The notes: generated from the letters alone by a model not told the origin. A stretch of 64,000 bases of DNA from Plectrocnemia conspersa (GCA_009617715.1 VTFK01000294.1:868001-932000); one strand, 5' to 3'; positions 13,545-26,060 are shown, counted from the stretch's first letter. Numbers and translations: made by a program.

Positions 13545-14000
13545 CGTTTTCCTTGGAATTAAACTTAATTTTAAATAGCACAGTAAATAGCAAAACGTAT
13601 AATTTTGATAGCTATATTATTCGATATTCACATCCTTTTGGTAAAAATGGCATTTTTTTTTAAAAAAAAAAGCAGTTTTAAGTACAAAAAATAAGCTGCG
13701 CAGTGAAATAAATCGTATTGATTTTATTCGTTTTTATTTTTAAAAAATAGTTCAACTTTACACTGTGCTGTTTATTATTTATCTTTGAAGAAAATAACAT
13801 TTCATTAACTATAAAATTTCATTCGATACATTTAAATCAAAATTAAATTTGTAAGAATCATTTTAACAAAACGTATAATTTTAATTATTTATTGAAACAG
13901 CAGCTTTTAAGAAAAATCTATAAAACCGTAAAACTGTTCATTGTGCTGTTTATAATTTACATAAAAAAATTACATTTTTTTCGTTATTCCCAAATTGAAC
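13545..14000. repeat. Diverged tandem duplication
   Basis: Short strings recur in the same order in two neighbouring segments: aaaacgtataatttt at about 13592 and 13868, and gtgctgttta at about 13765 and 13943. Flanking bases also match partly. The units have different lengths, so one has an internal insertion or deletion. This is an old local duplication with no sign of coding content. Confidence 0.55.
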
Positions 14001-14860
14001 TTCTTTAGATTTAATAGAAAATCATAAACATTCGTATAAGATTTTCGTGTTGTGACCTTGTTGATTTTTTTTAATGACAAAAAAATACCCTTTAAAAGAA
14101 TAATGGGTAAAATTTGTCCTTCAGATACATTTCTACTAAGCTGCATATTGTATAAATTTCACATGCAAAAAATGCAATAGCTGCTACAAAAAATATTTGC
14201 GCTATTTATGACGACATATTAGATGTCAGTCAATACCAGAGATGGTGTAAAAAAATAAATCTGATATTTTAGATTTTATGGATGAGTCTTGAAGTGGACA
14301 ACACAGCTTGGGAGGAAAAAATAGTCATATGAGGTAAAAACTAAAGCATATCCAACGGAAACTATTAAATAATTAACACTAAAGGTCAATGTAATTTGTA
14401 GTCTACTATCCAAAAATATTTTTAAGATATTAGTAAGCTGTAATTAGCTGAACAGGAGATTTTTGGATTAGCTATGAATTGTCTGTTCACTACAAAAGAA
14501 TTTTTGCAGAATAAATAATCATTACAGCCACTTCTCTAAAATCAGATTACTATTGGACTTTTAATCTAATAGTTTCTATCTCACACAGAAAGAGATATTC
14601 TAACTCTAAGTCCGGAGTGCATTATAAAAATGCTTTTATTTGTGTATGGTAGGATTTCAGAGGAATTATTTATTTTAAAGTGTTAAAACAAGGTGATGGG
14701 AGAAATGTGGAGTGTACTTTTAACTTGATTGTTGCATTGAGTTAAAAGAAACCATTTCTAGTGAATAGGCAAACAAATATTCTACAACATATTAACACAA
14801 TACTAAATTTATTCAGGATAAAATCTGCAACTTTGGTTAAAAAGTTTATTTGCGACTTTT
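14001..14860. other. AT-rich DNA with no recognised content
   Basis: AT-rich sequence upstream of non-LTR copy B. It may be the decayed 5' part of that element, but I could not align it to the clearer 27.3 kb copy. Confidence 0.4.
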
Positions 14861-15960
14861 GACTACTGTTTATTTCAATGAATAATTTTTTCAAGTAAAT
14901 AATATTAAATTTATAAATTATAGAATATCTGTATAAGTTAAATAGTCTTAAGATGGTTCAATAATTATTTTAATTACAATATATTATGCATATTCCTAAA
15001 ATAAATTAATATCTCATGGTGTACCACAGAACTCTAATTTGGGACCATTATTAATTATATTATATATATATAGTTAATAATGTAAAAAGTGTAAAATAAA
15101 ATACAATACATTTATGTATTGCAATATAAATATGGTTAAAAATAATGTAGTTAAACTAAATGAGAATAAAATTGAATGTATGTTTATTAATTATAAAAAT
15201 ATGCTAGATAACAATATCAAAGTAATTAGAGATAACTCTTTTATAGAAATAGTTGGTAATATAAAACGTTTAGGAGTAATTGTGGATAAAAATTAAATTT
15301 TATGGAACATTATAATTACATATTAAAAAATTAGTAGAAAAATAGGTATATTATTAAGAATGAAAAATATGTTAAGTATAAACACAAAATAATACAATAG
15401 TAATATATTGCCCTATTGTACTTATTGTGCGACAATATTAGATATGTGTAATAAATTACACAAATAATTGTTGCAAAAATTACAAAATAGAGCAATGAGA
15501 GTAGTCTTAAATAAAAATTGATTTACTGGTTATAGAAGTATGATTGCTAGATTGGAATGGTTAAATGTTCAATGAATATTGCTGATGAATGTTTTAGTAT
15601 TTATGAAAATAATATAATACGATAATATTTAAATAAGTATTTAATAAGAAATAAAATTGTACATCAATTTAATGCTAAAAATAAAGAAAATTTAAGGATA
15701 GTTAGGTATAAGAAAACGAGTACGGCTAGGGGAATTATGTATGGAGATGTGAATTTGTTTAATAATATTTCTAGGATAATCCGCAAAAATAAATCTGTAA
15801 CGAGTTTCCTAAATGGAATAAAAAAACACCTTCGTGCATTAAGAAATAAATTAAAATATTAAGTATTTTTTTCTGTTTATGTTATATATGATATGTATGT
15901 TTAGTTAAAATTTGTTTAATGTCAAAATTAGCTATTAAGGTAAATATATATATTTTTTAA
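14861..15960 (+). mobile_element. Non-LTR retrotransposon relic, CR1/L2/Daphne-like (copy B)
   Basis: The bases align with the 27.3-28.8 kb copy over about 1.1 kb. At 14925-14975 the LRWFNNY region is recognisable. At about 15014-15060 the frame reads HGVPQNSNLGPLL, which is reverse-transcriptase motif B (normally GVPQGS.LGPLLF). The FADD catalytic box is lost in a deletion near 15075-15115. The 15114-15296 frame then keeps VVKLNENKIECMFINYKN and the VGNIKRLGVIVD region, matching the palm/thumb of the other copy. At about 15700-15840 the 3' tail is present (aaaacgagtacggctagggg, ending near ttcgtgcatt). Many stops and frameshifts make it inactive. Confidence 0.85.
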
Positions 15961-16600
15961 GTGAAATAGAATCTTTAATATTTTATTTTATTTTTAAACC
16001 AGACAATTTTTACAAAAAAGGCAGTAATAATTCATTATAAAGATAAAAAAGGCTATATAAAACGATTAAAATTTAAATTTTATAGAAAAAAAATCGAATA
16101 TACTGAAAAATGCTATCTAAGTTTAATTAATAAAATATTTCTGGGTACGCCAATACCATAAATTAATTACAGGCAATTTATAGAACTTGATATTAAAAAA
16201 TATTCATAATAAAAATGTTATTATCAAATTTAGTCTACATTATTTTAATTTAAAATATAAAGAATCGTATTGCAGTATTGATAAAAAAATCATTTTTTAT
16301 TGATATTTAAAACAAATCAATAATACAGATAAATTGAGGTAATTTATATTAAGGTGTAATTTAAGGATGATATATTGTCTAAATATCAGCGTTGAAAGAA
16401 AGCTCACTATAAACCCTCAATATATTAGATACCATAAAATTTAAAAAAAATCCATTGATATGATTTCTATTTTCCATTAAGCAATTTATAAATGTATAAT
16501 ATTTACTACTGATTTTTTTATAACAAAGACACATACATAGTTTGTTAATTTTTTTATATAATATTACCACACTTTGGAAATCACTGCTAGTCATTATTTA
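15961..16600. other. AT-rich non-coding DNA
   Basis: AT-rich sequence after the retrotransposon's 3' end. The 71-codon minus-strand ORF 16594-16379 has no recognisable motif and is probably chance. Confidence 0.5.
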
Positions 16601-17760
16601 CACAAAGGCACATTGCATCGCTGATTACAGTTTTTCCTAGCTGGTCCGGCTGAACGCTATTCGCTATCCATTATACGTTATCTCTCCGTGAACATACATA
16701 TAGTATGTGCACATGTGTGTGCATTTATTGTATATATGCTCGAGCAGAAAACTCAGATATGCGATATGTGAACATTGCAACAACATAGCATTACATCCAT
16801 AAATGATCCGTTTAACGTGTCATATGCCAACGCGATCAGCTTACGCGAAAGAAACAACACGTATAATCGGATGAATGACATGACAATGTAGTATTCTTAA
16901 ATCTGATTGTCACAATTTTCACACTTCTAATGTTAATAATACCATATCTGAATTATTAAAACTACAAATATATGCATTTTTTGGTCACTGAATGATTGAA
17001 TCAGTTTTGAAAGACAGAACTATAAAATAATTCTTATCTACAAAGACAAGTTGAATTGTATCAATCAATTTTTATATAAAAAGTGACATAGAACACAAAC
17101 AATTATTTCATTATAGAAAGTTTATCATATAAACAACAATCAGTTGATAAATAGCCAATTTTTCATTGTTTGCACATACATACAATTTTTATTGTTATAC
17201 TACACGATTGTCGGAATGGCTATTGACATTTGAACCGCTCGACGTGATAATAGATCTGTCGTGACCATAATCAACGCTATAAAACATAATTTTATTGTGA
17301 ATTCGTCGTTTATAACCATTCAGAACTATACAATTAAACGCGAGCGTATAATAATAATGATAAAACACAATACTCGAAGAGTGTTGAATAAACGTAAATT
17401 TTTATGCCCAATAAATATAAACATTGCCAAATATTAAATTTATTTCGGCGAGCAACGTGAACGTAAAACCGCTTCGTTTCCTCGTATTTGATTTTTCCAA
17501 TTTTCTTGGCAAAGTTTCGTGCCGCGGGGTCGTTATGGACCCCAAGCACTCGAGCCGTTGTGCGATAAGGTGGCGGCCCTGGCGGCACCGGATGGAGGAC
17601 TTCTCGCCGTTGGCTTGCATGAAGCAAGGCTTGCCAACATAACAGTTATTACTGTAAACCAACACTCGATACTTAAACGTTGACAATCGCCACTCAATTA
17701 GCTGGCGCATAGTGCTCACGACATGGACACATATAGCTCTCAAATCTAAAGAATATAGAT
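16601..17760. promoter_or_regulatory. Two less AT-rich blocks (16.60-16.90 and 17.20-17.76 kb)
   Basis: The second block peaks in GC at 17515-17640. It carries ORFs on both strands (72 codons plus; 97 and 113 codons minus) that overlap in conflicting frames. The minus frame could be entered from an acceptor-like gtttacag at about 17650, but no donor or known domain follows, so I do not call an exon. Candidate regulatory element with weak coding potential. Confidence 0.35.
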
Positions 17761-18120
17761 CTATGAATTTCGTGCGATATGTAATACGGTAAATTGACTA
17801 AACCATATAAGTAAGAATCGTAAGCATTATTTCTTCATTTAATTCTAGAAAAAAATAGCTTCAAGAATAGTTAAATCCATTTGAAAGTTGAAGATATGCA
17901 TTAAAATAAACTAGTAATCGTTTCAGTCAAGTAATGTCAGAGTAGAACATTAGCTTATTTATTTATTATGACTCGTTTTCCAAATGTATTATGATGACTA
18001 TATACGAAAAAGTTATATTTGACACTTCAAACACATACATACATATACTATACATCACTCAAATAAGCCTTCAAATACATACATACACTTTAATACACCT
18101 ATTATTACTAAAAATGAGCA
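17761..18120. other. AT-rich non-coding DNA
   Basis: AT-rich sequence between the 17.2-17.76 kb block and the coding-like fragment at 18.13 kb. Nothing recognised. Confidence 0.45.
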
Positions 18121-18129
18121 CGAAATATT

Positions 18130-18285
18130 AAATTCTATCAAAATTGATTGTAGCGCACCTCTAAAAGAGATGCACCATCCATCATAAATTGTTTCAGCTC
18201 CTCATAGTTATCGCTAAAAACATCATTGTGTTTGGTAAGTTTGTTAAGAATAGATGGCTCGTGTAAAGGGAGCGTTCTCTAGCGC
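18130..18285 (-). pseudogene. Unassigned coding-like fragment
   Basis: On the minus strand, a stop-free run of about 45 codons from roughly 18282 down to a stop near 18150 translates to a mixed, protein-like sequence. It includes ILNKLTKHNDVFSD, then NYEELKQFMMDGASLLEVR. Its composition is unlike the Lys/Asn/Ile/Tyr-rich translations of the AT-rich DNA around it. It is bounded upstream by a stop and has no clear splice sites. I do not recognise the family. It could be a piece of a retrocopied gene, a transposon or a chance ORF. Confidence 0.3.
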
Positions 18286-18330
18286 TAACATATTGACCAT
18301 GACCATGAAGAATAAGGAACGCGATCATGA

Positions 18331-18940
18331 CTCTGGCATTCTATAGCACACAGCTGAAAATCACTGAGCATCTACGCATTATTTTATTTGCAAAGGGTTT
18401 TGTAGTATTCTTAAAATTAAACTAAATTTAAAAAAAACAATAAAAAGTACTTTGCATGTGCAAATGTAAATATTACATATGAAATAAGCAAAATATAAAA
18501 AAAATCTGCGCATTATATACACCACACTTTAATAAATTAAAAAAGTGTTTTGGCTACGCTGCAAATACCATGAATTGTATCACAAAGTTATTAGCAAAAG
18601 ACACTAAGACACAGATATGAATACGACCTATACTCTTTCTTGTAGAGATATCTGAATTAATTTTAAGATCATACTGTATTCCAGATTAGCGAAAATACTC
18701 TAAAGTAACCCTAACTCATTAAAATGGTGATAAGTCGTGCATTGATAATTATTTGAAATTAAATTACATAAATATGTTTTTAATCATTGCAGGTTCATGC
18801 TTCTTGAACAGCAACGTGATTTGTGTCAACGTGAAATGTTTTTTTTAGAAATCAATGGACTTTTTCACAAGTCAATCACAATTTTCTTGTTAAAAAAGTA
18901 ATCGAATTATGGATTTTTTGAAGGTCATATGAAGTTATTT
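18331..18940. other. AT-rich non-coding DNA
   Basis: Nothing recognised apart from a gradual approach to the reverse-transcriptase scrap at 18.95 kb. Confidence 0.45.
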
Positions 18941-19030
18941 GCTAATTACTTGATAATACCTCAGCTGGAATACCGCAAGGATTCGTCTTGGGTCCATTGG
19001 TGTTTCTATTATAAATTTATGACATAGTTA
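18941..19030 (+). mobile_element. Reverse-transcriptase motif B scrap of a non-LTR element
   Basis: The plus frame reads SAGIPQGFVLGPLVFLL, a stop, then IYDIVIYK. This matches the motif B signature of Jockey/CR1-type reverse transcriptases (aGvPQGs.LgPlLF...y..Di). Nothing else of the element could be traced, so it is a short, old fragment. Confidence 0.75.
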
Positions 19031-19059
19031 TCTATAAGGGTTAAAACAAACCGCAAGGT

Positions 19060-19370
19060 TACGAGCGATTCGTTTATTTTTTAAGTGTTCAATCGTGACA
19101 AATACGCTCAGTCATATCTAGTCATGTGCACATACGTATGCATAATCAATAATAGAACAATACAAATGAAAATTCTTTGTTGAATCTGCTTCGATGTAAC
19201 GGTTGGTTGAGCGCTAGGAATGCGTCAGATAGAATTGCACAGGACTGAATTCCACGAAATTCTCGAGCCAATTGCCAGAGGTGGTGGTGGCGTAAGGCAG
19301 TGGCCATGGATATCGTCTTACATGTGGAAGACCTGGTCTGACCAGATAATCCAATGAAATAGCATTAAGT
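19060..19370. promoter_or_regulatory. Less AT-rich non-coding block
   Basis: GC-enriched segment, most marked at 19195-19350. A plus-strand ORF of about 45 codons from the ATG at 19219 contains a run of glycines and three tryptophans, but no family is recognised. Left as a candidate regulatory block or old repeat fragment. Confidence 0.25.
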
Positions 19371-19960
19371 TAAATATTTAAAATTATTTCAGATCACAAA
19401 AAACATATTATGTATTAGCATATTTTATCTTTAAATTGCAATCATCATAATTATATGATTGGAATTAAACTATATATGAAGTACAATATAAAAAATACAA
19501 TTAAAATATCTGTATTTATATTTATATATAAAGACTGCAATTGAATTATGAAATAAGCTAATACATATTTATTTTATAAAAGACAATTATTTAAAAATAA
19601 TATAGTAATTGCTTTTGTGTAACACTGATTCACTATTAAATATTTTTTTATGAGATTATTTTAGTCTAATTAGTAACCTGATTTATTTTATGATATTATA
19701 TGCATATGGTCGTGATAAGCAGATACATGCATGATATATTATCAGATGTGTGTTAATATATACATATATATTTATTGCATTATTAATCAATTTTATAAAA
19801 AATATTTTTGAGTGTGGACAAAAATGTATGTTAGTCATAACAATATTAATAATTTTATAATAGTAATAAATACTACAATAATTTTAGTAAAACCATATTA
19901 AAATATTACGTTTATTAGCAACAATATTTTATAATGCATACTATAAAATCGGAGCATGTA
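19371..19960. other. AT-rich non-coding DNA
   Basis: Nothing recognised. Confidence 0.55.
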
Positions 19961-20345
19961 ATTACAAAGTCATAGTTTGACGTCAAAACTTTTGCTAGAG
20001 AATGCATTAATCCTGCGAAAGTTAGCGAAGCTTTCAAAGCTCAATTTCTATTATAATAAACTTCCGTAGAGTTTGCCATAAGTTTATTGCGGAGGTCGGC
20101 AGCAGGGAATAAGTTTGTTTATTATAGTAACCTAGTTAATTAAATAACTACTCTGGATATGATTCATAATATTAAGATGTTAATTTTGCGGCTGAAGAAT
20201 AATTTGGGCTAAGCTATTACATCGGGCAAAGGGTTGAGCCACTATCGCTAAATTTGATTTATGGTCGAGCTTATTTAAAGACCGGTCTCGGTAAATTTCG
20301 TTCGACTCTATAGGGGAGGAAGCTTTGAACTTTATTATGTGTAGC
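19961..20345. promoter_or_regulatory. Less AT-rich non-coding block
   Basis: GC-enriched and CpG-containing segment with short inverted motifs (ttatagtaacc, ttattgcggagg). No ORF of note. Candidate regulatory element. Confidence 0.3.
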
Positions 20346-20930
20346 AGGGGCGTAGCTAGATTATTTCAAGGGGGGAAAGGGCAGCAATAAATAAAGAACA
20401 ACTTTTACGAAGTCTTGAAATATTTTAAATTACAATAGATGCTTTGAGTCATAGTTTCCTTTATGAGATTTACATATTTTTACAAAAAAATATTTTATGT
20501 AAATTTTAGATTGTATACTTTAAAAAGTCTAGTATAAAAGCAGCATGTTTTTTTTAATATGTAAATGTGATCTTACTTATATTTTTTACTTAAAAAGTAT
20601 GTATAATTTGCCTAGTGTTATATTTTATACTTATGTTTTTTGCTGTTTTGTTTGTTTTAGTATATAATCAGCCAATAGCTAAATAGTCAATATTAAACTG
20701 CATGAGACAAGATTTGATTTGCTTTTTACTAAACTATAATAAAGTGTTGGTAAAAGCAACTCAATAGTAAATCATATTCATTGCATTCAATTGCCATGGT
20801 TTAAATGTACGTTTATTTCTAACAAGCAATTGTCATAATTTATTTTATTATCATATCCTTTAATGCAGCCCTGATTTAATATGACCGTTAATACATAGTG
20901 AATAAATTTTGATTATTGTTTAAGGACCGC
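20346..20930. other. AT-rich DNA with possible old repeat
   Basis: The string tttgagtcatagttt, followed by a related ttttatgag stretch, occurs here (about 20444) and in non-LTR copy A (about 5155). This may be another much-decayed fragment of that family. The similarity is too short to define an element. Confidence 0.3.
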
Positions 20931-21825
20931 AATCGCAAAATCGTCGGCGCATGTTTGGGAGCGTGACTGAAGCAAACTAAGGACTCGGAATAATTGTCAA
21001 CACCTGTGAAAGGGTCAGGGGAGCATTCTAATTAATTTACGGCCCGCGGTCCGTAACTCACGCCGGTCGATATCTGCGGCACCCATCTGTGACAGGGGCG
21101 CTGAACGTCGGCCCGCGACCCGAGGATTCGCCTTCAGATTATTGTTTAATTGACCATTTTTAAACTTAACCTCTGCGGTTTATTCACGATTTTTTTTATT
21201 AAAATAAAAGTAATTTTTATTTAATTCGATGCGTTAGATTTCACATTTCGCAAATTGATAACGCCTGGAAAAATATTTGTATCGTCAGCGTATCTATCTA
21301 GAAAGTGGCAGTGAATTATGTGTTTGTTGTGTATCCACTTTTTTCATCTTCGCAATTTTCGCAATCCACGAATGATTGTCGTTAAATAGTGCGTGAAGCT
21401 AATTATCTTCGTTTGCATACAATAAATTTAATATGTTTTTTATTGTTGTTATTTTTCTATAACAACCTACATTTATTATGTATGTTTAGATAGTAACATA
21501 TGGTCGAGTTTATCGCTGGCTACAAGCTCGAAAATGCGCGATGGAGATTAATTATATAAAAAATCGATTGGCTCGCAGCAGCAGCAGCAAAAGGCTTTAA
21601 CAAAAAGGCGGTGGTAAAAAATTTAGCACGACAATTTACCACGGGTAGAATGGTAGCCGAGAAGTGGCAGCCTTCGGCTACCGACTGCCAACTACCAGTC
21701 GGCCTTTGCTTATCTGTCATCTGGCCAAAGTGTTTTGTACTGCCGCTCATAAGGCACCACAATAAGAAAAACAAACAAAGAAGGGCGAGTAAAACATTTG
21801 GTTTGTGTGTAATAATTAATATTAT
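20931..21825. promoter_or_regulatory. Long less AT-rich block with hairpins
   Basis: About 0.9 kb of GC-enriched DNA in two parts (20.93-21.16 and 21.50-21.80 kb). The second has a short CAG/GCA run at 21575-21590 and two adjoining hairpins at 21652-21702. ORFs of 84 and 72 codons lie antisense to each other with no domain. A strong candidate for a conserved regulatory element or structured transcript within the spineless intron. Confidence 0.35.
21652..21702. repeat. Two adjacent hairpins
   Basis: ggtagccga (21652-21660) pairs exactly with tcggctacc (21674-21682) around a 13-nt loop. Overlapping its last two bases, ccgactg (21681-21687) pairs with cagtcgg (21696-21702) around an 8-nt loop. 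Both are GC-rich stems in otherwise AT-rich DNA. Confidence 0.7.
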
Positions 21826-22040
21826 ATAGGATATTCTATAAATATTTATTGAATTTAATCATTTTTATGAGTCAGAGATATTTTACATTATACTAAATAA
21901 AAATATTTTAAGTTAAGCCATAAAAACTTACATACAAACATTTTCAAAAATAAAATAAAAATTTAGCTATATATCGCGACATATTTACTTAATTATTGTG
22001 AATCGTCTTTTGTAACATGACGGGGTAAACACAATCAACA

Positions 22041-22190
22041 ACTATAAAATAGATAATGAGATATCAGAATAAAATCACGGAAAACATAATCTGTGATGAT
22101 CACGAATTATAATTATTCAATAAGCATTAATTTCGATCTCCGCGACACGATATGGTATTCGAATCCAAATTAGTCCCTGACCTTTATTAC
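22041..22190 (-). repeat. tRNA-derived SINE-like repeat (copy 2)
   Basis: Contains the family core (aaaacataatctgtgatgat, then cgaattataattattcaata, then ttcgatct) and a B-box-like ggtattcgaatcc on the plus strand near 22152-22164. Same orientation as copies 1, 3 and 6. Confidence 0.65.
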
Positions 22191-23020
22191 TGATATATCG
22201 TACTACATATCATTTATTTTTTAAAAAGCATTGTAGATTCAATAACTATGATTAAATATTTAATTTGATTTTTTAAGTAATACACTAAAATAAAAATATA
22301 TACCTTTAAGAAAAATACATTTTTATATATTACCTATTTTGTCAACCTTTTATTGTAATTGACTATTAGAAATATCAAATACTTTATGCAAGCAATACAA
22401 AAGAGCATTTAACTAATACGAAGATGATTTTATAATTTTTTTTTGTAATAACACAACACTGCAGAAAATACAATCTTTAAATATCCTCAACCAAATTTTA
22501 GTATTATTTTTGTATTAAGTACAACTTCTATTAAATATATAATATTTTTTATTTATAATTGAACCTTTTTATAATTTACTATTTTTATGTTAATTATTGT
22601 TGGAAATGTAAAACCTTTAATTTATATATTTAAATAATAAAACTAATATTTTAAAGCTAAATTAAGTAAAAAGCATAGTTTTTTAAGTATTTAAATCATC
22701 ATTAAATAGGTTAATATATAATAGATAAAAATAACTATAATAAACTAAAATAAATACATTTTTATAAATGTAAATTATTAAAATTCAATACTTAAAAATA
22801 TTAAAAATAAATGAAAAGCTTTTATTTACATTAATTTATTACACATTAAAAATAAACGTTATTCGTAGTAGGTAATTTTATTTTAAAAGTATGAACCATA
22901 TCTATTAGTTATTGATATTATATTTTTTTAAAAACGTACTTTTAATTCTTGGACATGATATTAATATTGTTGTATTTTTAAAAAATGTACTATTTTTTAT
23001 ATTTATTTCACATTATTTAA
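22191..23020. other. AT-rich non-coding DNA
   Basis: Extremely AT-rich; nothing recognised. Confidence 0.55.
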
Positions 23021-23021
23021 T

Positions 23022-23151
23022 AAATTTAGTCAATAAAACCGAATATAAATATATATGCTTTAATTTTTTAAGTATTTAATGAATTTAGTCAATAAAACCG
23101 AATATAAAGTATTAAATATGCTTTAATTTTTTAAGTATTAAATTTAAATAG
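23022..23151. repeat. Tandem repeat, two units of about 60-67 bp
   Basis: The string aatttagtcaataaaaccga, then atataaa, atatgctttaattttttaag and tatt occurs twice in direct order, starting at about 23022 and 23081. The second unit has a few extra bases in the middle. The match is close to perfect, so the duplication is recent. Confidence 0.9.
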
Positions 23152-23970
23152 GCAGCTAAAAAAAGGTTATTCCAGAAATATTTACATTTTAGGATGCTGA
23201 GATGTGCTAGGTTGGAATGCTAGTGAGAGCTAAAAGAGAAAAGGTTGTCACGGAAAGTTTTATTTTAGGATTTTGAGATCTGTAAACTAGATGGCAGGAT
23301 GCTAAAAAAAGTTATCTCAGAAATTTTGTGAAACCGGGATAAACCCGATAAAACGAAGACCGATGTGTGTAACCGAGACCGACGGTGTTAAACCGGGACA
23401 ATCCCAGGCAAACCAGGATGTATATAAGCCTACTCATAAATACCGCTGAAAAAACTGCTCTTTGTTTGGAAAGGAAGCGCTCTAGATAGTATATTCTACA
23501 CTGCACATATTACTATTGTTTTTTTACTATCGGTTATTAATCACCTAAAACGTTTATATTTTAGGGTGTGAACATAATTCGCGAGTATATTCAAAAAGCG
23601 GTAAAATTTTAAAATAAAATTGAAAAGCATTATAAAATATGTGACACTTGTCACAAAAGCAGATATGCAAAAAACAGATGAGGACAGACGAGACGAGCAA
23701 AGACAAGCAAGTAACCGCATTGGTACGAAACACATCAGCGGATCGTCTAGCGAGAATATATCACGACTATCACGACCACTTGACCGAAATTACAGCTGAC
23801 AATAATACAACTTGACACACCAGTTAAGACTTCGACTTCCAAGAACTGTCGTTTTAACTAAATAAACGTTAACAACGTTGTCGTTTTAATAAAATAAACG
23901 TTAACCAGCTTTTCGGCCCACTTTATCTGCAAAGTCACACCTCTTTGGCCTCAAATCCTAAAATATAATA
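23152..23970. mobile_element. Composite repeat with promoter-like and polyadenylation-like signals; possible solo LTR or DNA element
   Basis: Starts with about 2.3 tandem units of roughly 78 bp, each with attttaggat..tgaga and ctaaaa..aaaggtt..c..gaaa (23155-23335). A less AT-rich stretch follows, with TATATAAG at 23421. Near the right end there is a direct repeat of 27 bp (23847-23873 and 23879-23905), each copy holding AATAAA. The right end reads cctcaaatcctaaaatataa (about 23950-23970), an inverted copy of the ttattttaggattttgag string at 23260. Tandem U3-like units, TATA box and late AATAAA fit an LTR; the inverted ends fit a DNA element. I cannot decide between them and see no target duplication. 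Confidence 0.5.
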
Positions 23971-24170
23971 TTATTAGATATTTTAAATTAATAAATCAAT
24001 AAATGACTTGCTGAAACAAGGTGAAATTTTTTTCTAAACTCTTTATAGAGAAATATATTGTTCTAGTACTACATTTTAAAGAAAAATCATTCACACTAAT
24101 TCAACCAAAATTAATTCACTGTCTAAAATAATGATCAATATTAATATTTATTGAAAATCTTCTGTTGCAA

Positions 24171-24470
24171 CATACAATTAGCAACTACAAAGTAAGTAGT
24201 AAAACACACTAAATGTCACTTTTATATTTTTAATTTTTAACTAATTTTACAGCTTACAATCAATATATTTCTAACTCGATTTTATTTTAATTATTCATCT
24301 GTGATATTCGGGAAATTTAGTGAAACCTTACTAATGTGATATATAATAACTAATTTCAATCTTCCAGGCTCGATAGTAATTAAAAAACTATAGTATTTAT
24401 ATGGGATTAAAACCCAGGTCTTTTAAGTACTAGTTATTGACGTATATCACTATTCTATCCTGCTGTTAAA
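24171..24470 (-). repeat. tRNA-derived SINE-like repeat (copy 3, best tRNA-like head)
   Basis: Read on the minus strand, an A-box-like stretch (ggatagaatagtgatatacg, 24460-24441) is followed 25 nt later by a B-box-like gggttttaatccc (24415-24403). This is the spacing of a tRNA-type RNA polymerase III promoter. The family body follows: the taatttcaatcttccaggct string, then the tctgtgatattcggg string, both shown on the plus strand. This copy best supports a tRNA-derived head for the family. Confidence 0.65.
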
Positions 24471-24990
24471 AGTTTCCTTGAACTATTTCTAAATATTTGT
24501 TTTATTTCATAATTAATATTAATTAATGTAGCTTATTCATAAAGTTATTATTAGCTTTACACAAGAATTTTAGGTATGACGAAGGGAGAATTCATCATTC
24601 GCTGCGTCTGTTCATACACATATACACATTATGATTACCTAGGAGGGGAGTGAGTACAATTTTAATAGTAAAATTGAAATTAACGTGTATTTTAGGGTGT
24701 GAATTATTAATTAAATATATGGAATCGTCTGCGATAACCGGTGCGGGCCATGCCCCCATCTCCATAGATAGCAGATGGTCCACCGAAATAATTATTCATT
24801 TACATTAATAACTCTACTTTAGATTAGAACCGTGGACAAAATGATAATTTAACAGAGCCATTTGGAAATTACGTTATAGTACTTCTAAAAGAAAATGTAT
24901 CTAATATCATTGAGTGGTTCAAAAAGTTTGATTAAATAAATATACCAGTAAAAGAATATTTGTAAACACATAGAATATGTTACATCCATT
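24471..24990. other. Mostly AT-rich non-coding DNA
   Basis: Includes a slightly GC-richer patch at 24570-24790 with a 62-codon minus-strand ORF that has no recognisable motif. Nothing else seen. Confidence 0.45.
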
Positions 24991-25410
24991 ATAAAGTTTA
25001 GTTTAAATTAGCGTCGTACGTCACACTGGACGATCAAACAAAACTATAACACTTTGTCCATATTTATTCAATATCACATTGTGGCATAGTCTCGTGTATA
25101 TAAAAGGCAATAATGTTGATAGTGGAGACACGGCGTTTATTCGTGTTTTATTTGCTGTCCGTCGGCGTTATTATCACCTGACCATTACTACAAAAGGCAC
25201 ATTCAAGTTATTTACGGCCCATATTGAAATTCATTCAACACGAACCTATATAATGAAATAATTAAGATTGTAATAACAGATACCGATACAACTTAATATA
25301 CCTTTAATTGGGCACTGGAATTAGTTGCTGCTCGAACATTTCAATGAATAACACCGCTCGATAGTGCCTCGAAACGTTATGGCATCACGACATTATTACG
25401 CACATGTATA
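24991..25410. promoter_or_regulatory. Less AT-rich non-coding block
   Basis: GC-enriched block with CpG sites. A 60-codon plus-strand ORF lacks any domain. Candidate regulatory element. Confidence 0.3.
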
Positions 25411-26060
25411 ATTAGATATTTAATTAATACGTGTTAAAAAATCACTTATTATATATGTTAATGTGCTGTTGCAAATCTAGTTTTTCTAACCATTTATATA
25501 ATTTTTTTTTTATAAATTTATTATAATTAAATAGATTTACAATCAAGATTAGTGATATGTTTTAAATTAACTATCAATTTGCCATTATTGCAAATCACCA
25601 TTAAGTTTACATATTTTTTTATATTGTATCGTATAATAAACTAATGATTTCGATCTAAAATGTATTTTTATATCTTATGAAGTATTTTTCCATGTCAAGT
25701 CGCTAGTTAGATACACATATTTTAGACGTGTAATAATTGTAATGATATATTTTACAGAAAAGCTTTTACGAAATAGATATTTTTCTTTTTACTATATGTC
25801 TTACAAATCTTATTATAAATTTTAACTAAAAATCAGTAATAAACTAGTACATTTTTAAATTTACCAAGCTTTTTGTACGCAATAAAAATTGTAATAAATC
25901 AGCAAATTGTAATTAAATGAAAAATATGTATCTCTTTGTGTATCTACAATATAACGTTTAAACCATTAACTAAATAATTTGATGTAAGAATTACAATTTT
26001 AAATATATTTAAAATATGCATACACACACATTTTAAATTAATGTGATGTACTCAAGAGAT
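25411..26060. other. AT-rich non-coding DNA
   Basis: Nothing recognised. Confidence 0.55.

Noticed and set aside
17334..17743. Minus-strand ORFs of 97 and 113 codons with an acceptor-like site
   Set aside because: No donor and no similarity to the PAS domains expected for spineless; kept only as a composition block.
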